DNA from: Melastoma dodecandrum
Lineage: Eukaryota; Streptophyta; Magnoliopsida; Myrtales; Melastomataceae
Reading direction: 5' to 3'
Assembly (NCBI GenBank): GCA_029817715.1
Contig: JARUPY010000537.1
Span: 2,170,001-2,234,000, forward strand
DNA length: 64,000 bases
Made by a program: the position numbers and the translations under genes. Shown in pieces: positions 56,603 to 64,000 of the stretch. The notes beneath the pieces are model-generated. The model did no database searches. It worked only from the letters and a program-made list of their open reading frames with translations, and was not told the DNA's origin. Every line of letters starts with the position of its first letter. The first letter of the stretch is position 1.

Positions 56603-57433
56603 CTTTGTTAGGACTCGGTTTAGGGTTATCTAGAGACACCCCTTGACGGCCGGAAACGGAGAATTGAAGATCTTGAGGGAGTTCTTCATGGCTTCCCTTA
56701 GTTTCTGCGTTTTCATGATGTTTCCGATGTCGAACTAATTTGCTTTCTAGGATTGTGATGAACCGATTCGCGTAGTCGGTTGTCTATACTCTTTTCAGAT
56801 TTAATTTATGAAGTTTCTGCGTTTTCTTACGTTTCCTTGTGTGCATTGCCTACTTATCGGGTTGATCGCCGGTTTGTTTGATTCCTTATCGCTAAGTGAA
56901 CTCGAGAGAGACTTAGGATTAGAAGAGAGGAAACGTAACCTGAGTTAAGGCCGAGAGATCGGCTTAACTAAGAGGAGTATAGAGATATACACTCGTAGGT
57001 AACCGAGAGAACAATTGGATCTCAAGGAATTTTGATTATTCGTGATTCGCTATAGAAATATAGGTTTACGGGTAATTAGTAATTCACAGTTACAGCCTCG
57101 AGAGAGGTGTAGCGATTGTTAGGGAATTGTGGTTAGTAAACGCATAAACTGAATGAATTGAGGAAGAGAGAGTGCGGATAATTGATGAAACGATAGGGGA
57201 TTCATAGTCCTAGGCTTTTCTCCCATTGACTACTGCTTTACTTTTGTTTTCTGCAATTTTAATTTCTTGCATCAACTTATCAAATCAATTAACTGTTTAC
57301 GGCTAGAATCTGAGATTTGCTGGTGATCGGCAGTAGGTTCTATCTAGTCCTCGTGGGAACGATACTTTTCTCATCATTATATTACTTGCGCGACCCGTAT
57401 ACTTGCGTGTGCGATTTGGTTCGAACAAGTTTT

Positions 57434-57451
57434 TGGCGCCGCTGCCGGGGA
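57434..57451 (+). promoter_or_regulatory. Athila-2 primer-binding site (tRNA-Asp)
   Basis: TGGCGCCGCTGCCGGGGA, one mismatch from the complement of the tRNA-Asp 3' end, 6 nt after the LTR. Confidence 0.85.
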
Positions 57452-57534
57452 CTAGTTTTAGAATTTATTTGCTAATTTTCTTCAGCAATTTTCAATTGTA
57501 GTCGCTGATTCTCTTTTTCACTTTTTGCAGGTGT

Positions 57535-60500
57535 ATGCGACATCGCAAAGGTGACAAAGAGCTACTCTTTGACCCTGAAATCGAACGAACGTTTCGGATT
57601 TTGAGAAGGGGTCAGAGAGAAACAATGGCGAACGCGAACAACGACAACATCGTCAACATTGCGGCGCAGCAACCGCCGAGGACAATGCGGGATTACGCAC
57701 AGCCGACGCCGCAGAATCATGCTGGTTTCCTCCGTCCTGAAATTCAGGCGGATACTTTTGAAATTAAACCATCTATTATTCATATGATTGAAAATTCAAA
57801 TTTTGGTGGTTTAATTAACGAAGATCCGCACTGGCACCTAACGCGGTTTGAAGATTTGTGTGGCACTTTCAGGTACCACGGAGTATCTGCAGAAGCAATC
57901 AAGTTGCGGCTGTTCCCGTTCTCGCTTCGAGATAAAGCCAGAGCGTGGCTGTATTCACTGCCAGGAGAGTCAGTCAGTTCATGGGACGACCTCCGCAAGC
58001 ACTTCCTGTCCAAGTACTATCCGCCGAGCCGAACTGTGAAGATACGGAACGACATCACCTCGTTCCGCCAACTCGCCGGCGAATCCATGTATGAAGCGTG
58101 GGATCGATTCAAGGAGCTGCAGAGGCTATGCCCCCACCACGACATCCCCAAGTGGATGTTGGTTCAGAGCTTCTACGACGGGCTAGCGGAGCAACTCCAA
58201 TCTACCATCGATTCAGCCGCAGGAGGTACCATAATGAACAAGACACCTGATGATGCTCTGGATTTGTTCGAGGCGATGGCGACAAATGGCCAAAGGAGAG
58301 CACCAGCAAGAGGAGGAGGACATCACCAGATAGACGCTATCACCGCCCTCAGCGCTCAGCTAGAGACACTGACCAAAGAGATGGCGGCGTTGCGTACGTC
58401 GACTCAAAATGCTAACCCTCCACCTCGTTCTAATCTGCAGGTGATGGAATTGCAAGAGGCTGAAGAGGCGAACTACGTGGGAGGCACTAACAGGAATAAC
58501 CCGTACTCCAACACGTACAACTCAGGATGGCGAAACCACCCCAATTTCTCGTGGAGAAATAATCAGGAGCATCAGGATGTCGGGCCTTCGCGACCAAACC
58601 AGCCACCGGGATTTGTACCACCGATGCGACAACCCGTAAGTGAACCTAAGTCTAGTGTTGAAGATTTGTTGAGACAGGTTCTGGCTAGCAATGAGGAGGT
58701 TCGAAAACAGCAAGAGGAGACAAGGAAGCAGCAGGAGCTCATACTGAAGGACCACGCGACCTCGATCAAGCAGCTCGAGATGCAGATGGGGCAAATAGCA
58801 GGATCATTGGTGATAAGACCGCAGGGGACGTTTCCGAGCAACACAGAGCTCAACCCCAAGAATCGGGAAAACTGCAGTGCTATTACCCTCCGAAACGGGA
58901 AGGACCTGGAAGAGGAGTTTGAGCGGCAAGAGGCCGAAAAAGAGCAAGCTAGGGAGAAATGTCAGGCTAAGGTACGTGAGACGGAGTCTAGAAAGGACTT
59001 TGAGCATCAGAGTATTGAAACACCGGTACGTACTGATCCTATGCCTGTAGTTCCTATTATTCCTCAAGTTCCGTTTCCGCAGCGTTTAAAGAAGCACACT
59101 GACGAGCAGCAATTCAAAAAGTTTCTTGAAGTGTTTAAAAAGCTGCAGATCAATATCCCTTTCGCGGAGGCGCTCGAGCAAATGCCAAGCTACGTGAAGT
59201 TCATGAAGGATATCCTGTCAAAGAAGCGGAAGCTTGGTGGTCACGAAACGATCTCGTTGACTGAGGAATGCAGTGCAATTGTTCAAAGGAGACTACCGCC
59301 AAAGCTTAAGGATCCTGGTAAGTTCACCATCCCTTGTCACATAGGGACTGATTTTTTTGGTCATGCTTTATGTGATTTAGGGGCGAGCATCAATTTGATG
59401 CCATTTTCGGTGTTCAAGAAACTGAACATGGGAGAGGTAAGACCAACATCGCTGACCTTACAACTAGCTGACCGATCTTATACTTACCCGAAGGGTATTG
59501 TGGAAGATGTGTTGGTGAAAGTGGACAGGTTCATCTTCCCCGCGGACTTCGTCATCCTAGATTACGAGGAGGATCGGGAGGTTCCCATCATCCTGGGAAG
59601 ACCGTTCTTAGCAACGGGGAGGACATTAATCGATGTCCAGAAAGGAGAGCTCACCATGAGAGTCCACGACCAAGAGGTAACATTCAACATGGATAAGGCC
59701 ATGAAGATGCCTAATGAAGTTGATGAATGCAGGTACGTGGACATACTTGAGGAGGTTACCAGCGAGACTATTCTAGAAGCCTATGAGTTACCGACGGAAG
59801 ATGCACTCCTTGACGAGACGTCTGAGGAAGAGGTGGCCTTTGTGCGACAATTTCAAAGGGTGGAACCTCTTGACCGACCTGCTACCACCATCAAGCCTTC
59901 CATCGAAGAGCCCCCGAAGTTGGAGTTGAAGCCCTTACCAGATCACCTACGGTACTCTTACTTAGGTAAGAACAACACCCTTCCTGTTATTATTTCATCT
60001 TCGTTGACTAACGAACAGGAAGAGATGTTGCTACGAGTGCTTCGGGAGCACCAGACAGCCATCGGGTGGACTATTGCGGACATCAAAGGGATTAGTCCAG
60101 CAATTTGCATGCACAAGATTGTCTTGGACAGTGAGAAGAAGGCGTCCGTCGAGCATCAACGGCGACTGAACCCGCACATGAAAGAGGTGGTAAGAAAAGA
60201 AGTCATTAAATGGCTTGATGCAGGAATCATCTATCCGATCTCGGATAGTTCATGGGTGAGTCCAGTCCAGTGCGTACCTAAGAAGGGAGGCATCACGGTG
60301 GTCGAGAACAGCAAAAATGAGCTCATTCCAACGAGGACGGTCACCGGGTGGAGGATCTGCATGGACTACCGGAAGCTCAATGCGGCCACATGCAAGGATC
60401 ACTTCCCGTTGCCCTTCATTGATCAGATGTTGGACCGTCTCGCAGGTAAAAGTTTTTACTGCTTTCTGGATGGTTACTCAGGTTATAACCAGATAGCGAT

Positions 60501-62817
60501 TGCACCTGAGGACCAGGAAAAGACTACCTTCACCTGCCCTTACGGTACGTTCGCTTTCCGTCGTATGCCGTTTGGATTATGTAATGCACCTGCCACGTTT
60601 CAGCGATGTATGCAAGCAATTTTTTCGGACATGATTGAGAAGACCATTGAGGTATTCATGGATGATTTCTCAGTTTATGGATTGTCATTTACAAATTGCT
60701 TGGATAATCTTGCGGCTGTCCTTGCACGATGTGAGCGGACTAACCTGATTTTGAATTGGGAAAAGTGCCACTTTATGGTGCGTGAAGGTATTGTGCTAGG
60801 TCACAGAATTTCAGAGAGTGGCATCGAGGTGGACAAGGCCAAGGTGGAGACAATCGAGAAGCTACCCCCTCCGACATCAGTGAAAGGAGTTCGAAGTTTT
60901 CTGGGACACGCTGGCTTCTACAGGAGGTTTATTAAAGACTTTTCGAAGATTACCAAACCGTTGTGCAACCTCCTGGAGAAAGATGCACCTTTCCTCTTTG
61001 ACGGTAAGTGTAAGGAGGCGTTCTATACATTGAAAGAGAGGTTAGTGTCTTCTCCAATTATCGTTGCCCTTGATTGGAACCTGCCTTTTGAACTCATGTG
61101 CGATGCGAGTGATTTAGCTGTGGGAGCGGTCTTAGGACAGAAGAAAGATAGGCATTTTCGTGCAATTTACTATGCTAGTAGGACACTCGATTCCGCCCAA
61201 GTCAATTACACGACAACTGAAAAGGAGATGTTGGCAATCGTGTTTGCATTTGATAAGTTTAGGCCTTATTTGATTGGTTCTTCTGTGATTGTGCATACTG
61301 ATCATGCTGCCATACGCTACCTGATTTCTAAAGCGGATTCCAAGCCGCGACTAATCCGTTGGGTTTTATTGTTGCAAGAGTTCGATCTTACAATTGTCGA
61401 CAGGAAAGGTTCCGAGAATCAGGTGGCTGATCACTTATCTCGGCTGGAGGAGGGAACAACTAGCACCACACCTTCGACGCTAATCAATGATTCCTTTCCT
61501 GATGAGAAACTGTTTGCCGTGGAGGTAGCCGCACCTTGGTATGCCGACTATGTGAACTACATAGTCGCGAATATTTTCCCTCCAGACATGTCAAGCCAAC
61601 AGCGGAAAAGGTTCGTTCATGACGTAAAATTTTATATGTGGGATGAGCCGTTGCTTTTTCGTAAATGTGCAGATCAGGTTATTCGGCGTTGTGTCCCGGA
61701 GGAAGAAATCAGGTCGATCCTTGAGCAGTGTCATGCATCACCGTATGGTGGACACCACGGCGGTCACAAAACAGCAGCAAAGGTCCTACAATCAGGTTTT
61801 TATTGGCCCTCCCTGTTTAAGGATGCGTACTCTTTTGTCGCACAGTGTGATCGTTGTCAAAGGGTAGGCAATATTTCGCGTCGTGATGAAATGCCCCTGA
61901 ATAGCATTTTAGAGGTTGAACTTTTTGATGTATGGGGAATAGACTTTATGGGCCCCTTCATAGACTCGTTTAAGAACAAGTACATACTAGTGGCTGTTGA
62001 TTATGTGTCTAAATGGGTAGAGGCTATTGCGTTGCCCACTAACGATGCTCGTGGAGTTTTGAAATTTCTTAGACAGATTTTCACGCGATTCGGAACACCA
62101 CGAGCCATCATCAGTGACGGTGGAGCCCATTTTTGCAACAACAAGTTCAATGCACTGATGCGGAAATATGGAGTCAAGCACAAGGTGGCTTTACCCTATC
62201 ATCCTCAAACATGCGGCCAAGTCGAAGTTTCCAACCGCGAAATCAAAAGGATCCTGGAAAAGACGGTAAGCGTTAATCGAAAAGACTGGTCTACTAAACT
62301 TGACGAAGCTCTATGGGCATACAGGACGGCCTTCAAGACCCCGATTGGGACATCGCCGTACAAGCTGGTATATGGCAAAGCTTGTCACTTGCCGGTGGAG
62401 TTGGAACATAAAGCCTACTGGGCGGTTCAGAAGCTAAACATGGATCCTAGCGCAGCGGGGGAGCAACGATTATTGCAGTTGAATGAGATGGAGGAATTCC
62501 GGAGAGACGCGTACGAAAATGCCCGCATTTACAAGGAAAAGACCAAAATATGGCATGATCGGCGCTTGAAGGATCGTAAGTTTTCTCCAGGCCAATTTGT
62601 TCTTCTATTTAACTCCAGACTGCGGTTGTTTCCAGGGAAACTCAAGTCGCGTTGGTCCGGCCCCTTCCAAATTACCCAGGTATTACCGTTCGGTGTTCTT
62701 GAGTTAGTAGGTACTGATGACTCTAACAGATTCAAGGTGAATGCGAGTCGTGTCAAGGCTTATATGGGAGGCGTTGTCCACCGGGATCCGGGGACACTGG
62801 CTATGGAAGACGCCTAG
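57535..62817 (+). CDS. Athila-2 gag-pol polyprotein (intact, 1760 aa)
   Basis: Single frame from the ATG at 57535, just after a TTTTTGCAG tract; the start lines up with that of Athila-1 gag. Gag core about residues 60-240 ([55 protein letters not shown]); a Gln/Glu-rich coiled stretch about 380-430; aspartic protease DLGAS with Asp 614; RT with FMDD at 1041-1044; RNase H first Asp 1190; integrase His/Cys zinc region (GGHHGG...CDRC) and catalytic Asp 1470, Asp 1528 and Glu 1564 (35 residues between the last two). All active-site residues are present. The gag CCHC knuckle kept in Athila-1 is absent here. It would be cut by its own protease. Confidence 0.95.
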   Translation: MRHRKGDKELLFDPEIERTFRILRRGQRETMANANNDNIVNIAAQQPPRTMRDYAQPTPQNHAGFLRPEIQADTFEIKPSIIHMIENSNFGGLINEDPHWHLTRFEDLCGTFRYHGVSAEAIKLRLFPFSLRDKARAWLYSLPGESVSSWDDLRKHFLSKYYPPSRTVKIRNDITSFRQLAGESMYEAWDRFKELQRLCPHHDIPKWMLVQSFYDGLAEQLQSTIDSAAGGTIMNKTPDDALDLFEAMATNGQRRAPARGGGHHQIDAITALSAQLETLTKEMAALRTSTQNANPPPRSNLQVMELQEAEEANYVGGTNRNNPYSNTYNSGWRNHPNFSWRNNQEHQDVGPSRPNQPPGFVPPMRQPVSEPKSSVEDLLRQVLASNEEVRKQQEETRKQQELILKDHATSIKQLEMQMGQIAGSLVIRPQGTFPSNTELNPKNRENCSAITLRNGKDLEEEFERQEAEKEQAREKCQAKVRETESRKDFEHQSIETPVRTDPMPVVPIIPQVPFPQRLKKHTDEQQFKKFLEVFKKLQINIPFAEALEQMPSYVKFMKDILSKKRKLGGHETISLTEECSAIVQRRLPPKLKDPGKFTIPCHIGTDFFGHALCDLGASINLMPFSVFKKLNMGEVRPTSLTLQLADRSYTYPKGIVEDVLVKVDRFIFPADFVILDYEEDREVPIILGRPFLATGRTLIDVQKGELTMRVHDQEVTFNMDKAMKMPNEVDECRYVDILEEVTSETILEAYELPTEDALLDETSEEEVAFVRQFQRVEPLDRPATTIKPSIEEPPKLELKPLPDHLRYSYLGKNNTLPVIISSSLTNEQEEMLLRVLREHQTAIGWTIADIKGISPAICMHKIVLDSEKKASVEHQRRLNPHMKEVVRKEVIKWLDAGIIYPISDSSWVSPVQCVPKKGGITVVENSKNELIPTRTVTGWRICMDYRKLNAATCKDHFPLPFIDQMLDRLAGKSFYCFLDGYSGYNQIAIAPEDQEKTTFTCPYGTFAFRRMPFGLCNAPATFQRCMQAIFSDMIEKTIEVFMDDFSVYGLSFTNCLDNLAAVLARCERTNLILNWEKCHFMVREGIVLGHRISESGIEVDKAKVETIEKLPPPTSVKGVRSFLGHAGFYRRFIKDFSKITKPLCNLLEKDAPFLFDGKCKEAFYTLKERLVSSPIIVALDWNLPFELMCDASDLAVGAVLGQKKDRHFRAIYYASRTLDSAQVNYTTTEKEMLAIVFAFDKFRPYLIGSSVIVHTDHAAIRYLISKADSKPRLIRWVLLLQEFDLTIVDRKGSENQVADHLSRLEEGTTSTTPSTLINDSFPDEKLFAVEVAAPWYADYVNYIVANIFPPDMSSQQRKRFVHDVKFYMWDEPLLFRKCADQVIRRCVPEEEIRSILEQCHASPYGGHHGGHKTAAKVLQSGFYWPSLFKDAYSFVAQCDRCQRVGNISRRDEMPLNSILEVELFDVWGIDFMGPFIDSFKNKYILVAVDYVSKWVEAIALPTNDARGVLKFLRQIFTRFGTPRAIISDGGAHFCNNKFNALMRKYGVKHKVALPYHPQTCGQVEVSNREIKRILEKTVSVNRKDWSTKLDEALWAYRTAFKTPIGTSPYKLVYGKACHLPVELEHKAYWAVQKLNMDPSAAGEQRLLQLNEMEEFRRDAYENARIYKEKTKIWHDRRLKDRKFSPGQFVLLFNSRLRLFPGKLKSRWSGPFQITQVLPFGVLELVGTDDSNRFKVNASRVKAYMGGVVHRDPGTLAMEDA

Positions 62818-62856
62818 TGGATCAACATGTCAAGCCGATGACGTTAAATCAGGCGC

Positions 62857-62878
62857 TTGTTGGGAGGCAACCCAACAA
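62857..62878 (+). other. Post-pol hairpin of Athila-2
   Basis: Stem TTGTTGGG / CCCAACAA with loop AGGCAA, 39 nt after the stop. Same loop as 53033-53050 but a longer stem whose outer pairs differ, consistent with a conserved RNA structure. Confidence 0.7.
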
Positions 62879-62963
62879 TCTTTTTATTTAAACTTGTGCA
62901 TTGTTTTTATTTTTATTTTTATTTTTATTTTTGATTTAGTACTTCATAATTTCTCGTTTTCTT

Positions 62964-62965
62964 AG
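62964..62965 (+). promoter_or_regulatory. Candidate 3' splice site a (Athila-2)
   Basis: TTTCTCGTTTTCTTAG then GTGGG, preceded by a (ATTTTT)n pyrimidine-rich run at 62903-62933. Counterpart of 53090-53091. Confidence 0.35.
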
Positions 62966-63037
62966 GTGGGCAATAGGCAGGACGAACTTCATCATGGGGA
63001 GCTCGCCAGTGAAACGAGAAGCAGCCAAAGTGCGAGG

Positions 63038-63242
63038 TGCGTCTGCACAACGGATCGGTGCGGCCGCACAAGAGAAGGGGCGCCCCATCCACAGACCGTG
63101 TGGTGCGGCCGCACCTGAGTAGAAGCTCCCATGATCAGTAGCCACAGTGCGGCCGCACTTAGGGGAGATGCGGCCGCACCAACTGAAGAAGTCCGTGACC
63201 AGAGGCCACGGTGCGGCCGCACTTAGACTAGATGCGGCCGCA
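63038..63242 (+). repeat. Array of paired palindromes TGCGGCCGCA after pol (Athila-2)
   Basis: 10-mers start at 63038 (degenerate), 63059, 63104, 63148, 63169, 63212 and 63233. Pairs 63038/63059, 63148/63169 and 63212/63233 have the exact 21-bp spacing; the partner expected at 63125 is lost. Same position in the element as the TGCAGCTGCA array of Athila-1, and same sequence as the Athila-2 LTR array. Confidence 0.9.
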
Positions 63243-63327
63243 CCACTTAAAAAAATATATATAATAATAAAAACACCACCACTCGCCCCTCTTTCATTTT
63301 TACCCTAATCTGATTTCTTCTTTTTGC

Positions 63328-63329
63328 AG
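63328..63329 (+). promoter_or_regulatory. Candidate 3' splice site b (Athila-2)
   Basis: ACCCTAATCTG, TTTCTTCTTTTTGCAG then GAGAAGG: a strong plant-style acceptor 255 nt upstream of the second ORF. It matches 53458-53459 in Athila-1. Confidence 0.45.
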
Positions 63330-63584
63330 GAGAAGGGTCGGCCGTCACCCCCAACCGCCCTAGAGCCCCGACAAGCCGTCGCACCTCCCCCACGCCCGAA
63401 CGCGGGATTTCGACAACCGCATCGCCACTCACCGTCTCTTCCCAGCAGATTCCCGCGGTTTGCACATCCTCTAACCTTCCCTTGGTTTGGGTGTTGTATG
63501 GTAGCGATTGAATTTGGGTTTGGGTGCTGTTTGGGTGTTGGTTAGGTAGCGTTTCCCAATTAATCTGAGTGCTTGATTTTGATT

Positions 63585-64000
63585 ATGGCCCCTAAAAAGA
63601 AAGCAAGAGTGATTGAACACCCGCCCGCTAGGGGTCGAGCTAGGGGAGGCATGACGGAGGCCGCAGAGACTCGATATAGGGAGGACTTGGTAAATAGGAC
63701 TCTTAACGTCGAACGGGGATTAGATTATAGCAATGGCCATATGTACAACTTTAGGTACACCATCTCCCGCCTTCATTGGGAGAAATTTGTAGAATCACCA
63801 GCGGCTTTTGTCGTACCCGTAGTGCGCGAGTTCTATGCCATTGCGGGCACCATGGATAGGGGTACGATGGTTGTGCCCGTTAGGGGAAAAGATGTTTGTT
63901 TTAGCGCTGCGGCGATTACGGAATTGTATAACCTCCCCTATATAGCTCAAGATGAGTTCTACACCACGGTCAATGAGCATTTCGATGCCGCTGCTATATT
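63585..64000 (+). CDS. Athila-2 second ORF, N-terminal part (runs off the edge)
   Basis: ATG at 63585, open for 138 codons to the window end. The N-terminus MAPKKKARV resembles a basic nuclear-localisation signal. The rest matches the pattern of the putative plant transposon domain that follows pol in Athila and Tat elements: RYREDLVNRTLNVERGL, REFYAI, then VPVRGKDVCFSAAAI followed by ELYNLP. This ORF has been called env-like from its position, but nothing here shows a signal peptide or membrane segment. It is probably expressed from a spliced subgenomic RNA. Athila-1 has lost it. Confidence 0.8.
   Translation, partial: MAPKKKARVIEHPPARGRARGGMTEAAETRYREDLVNRTLNVERGLDYSNGHMYNFRYTISRLHWEKFVESPAAFVVPVVREFYAIAGTMDRGTMVVPVRGKDVCFSAAAITELYNLPYIAQDEFYTTVNEHFDAAAI

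Larger units (their letters stand above)
56080..57427 (+). repeat. Athila-2 5' LTR
   Basis: 1348 bp, ends TTCGAACA. It differs from the Athila-1 LTR in most of U3 and is longer by the palindrome array at 56286-56529. The R-U5 part shares landmarks (CTCGTGGGAACGATA near the end). Confidence 0.9.
56080..64000 (+). mobile_element. Athila-type retrotransposon, intact gag-pol, runs off the right edge (Athila-2)
   Basis: The 5' LTR at 56080-57427 starts TGATAACTC like Athila-1. Then come the tRNA-Asp primer-binding site, one uninterrupted gag-pol frame, the post-pol hairpin, a palindrome-pair array and the start of the second ORF. The left flank is AATAC (56075-56079); the matching right flank lies outside the window. 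The absence of any frame break suggests it is much younger than Athila-1 or still replicating. Confidence 0.95.

Overview
The window is repeat-dense DNA from a flowering plant, probably a eudicot; the species cannot be read from it. The evidence is the element content: two Athila-type Ty3/gypsy retrotransposons primed by tRNA-Asp, a Tekay/Del-type chromovirus fragment, Ty1/copia relics and solo LTRs, tRNA-derived SINEs, an hAT-type element, and an integrated plant pararetrovirus (family Caulimoviridae). I see no complete host gene, rRNA, tRNA gene or CRISPR array.

Layout. 1-22020 and 40216-45950 hold four copies (R1-R4) of an AT-rich, essentially non-coding unit of about 7-10 kb, all in + orientation. 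R2 and R3 are joined head to tail, and R2 and R4 share the same nested copia insertion. Insertions into the units include three SINEs (2247-2448, 8819-9008, 9121-9275), a copia deletion derivative (12427-14073, and a worn copy at 43230-44730) and two solo LTRs (15867-17366 and 17560-19235, the second with a perfect GTTTG target duplication). 6690-8221 is a CAG/CAA-rich decayed segment.

22998-40218 is a nested block. Its outer edges are diverged copies of one repeat in inverted orientation. The left copy is split by a 10.2 kb unit (23295-33514) with terminal inverted repeats of about 120 bp and a 9-bp target duplication with one mismatch, as in Mutator-like transposons. Inside this unit are a pararetrovirus movement-protein gene and a long uninterrupted capsid-protease-RT-RNase H gene on +, then a 175-bp-arm inverted repeat, then a second, truncated movement-protein copy with its primer-binding site on -. 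To the right lies a Tekay-like gag-pol fragment on -, whose gag is split by a 1349-bp hAT-type element with an 8-bp duplication.

46430-55792 is a complete but decayed Athila element (5-bp duplication ATTGT, LTRs about 1165 bp). 56080 to the window end is a second, younger-looking Athila element: 5' LTR, an intact 1760-codon gag-pol, and the start of the second Athila ORF, running off the edge.

The most notable signal is shared by both Athila elements. Between pol and the second ORF each has tandem 62-72 bp repeats, and in most of them two 10-bp palindromes start exactly 21 bp apart, so each pair folds as a 10-12 bp stem with an 11-nt loop. The palindrome sequence differs between the elements (TGCAGCTGCA versus TGCGGCCGCA) while the spacing and geometry are kept. 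The second element also carries such an array in its LTR, just upstream of the TATA box.
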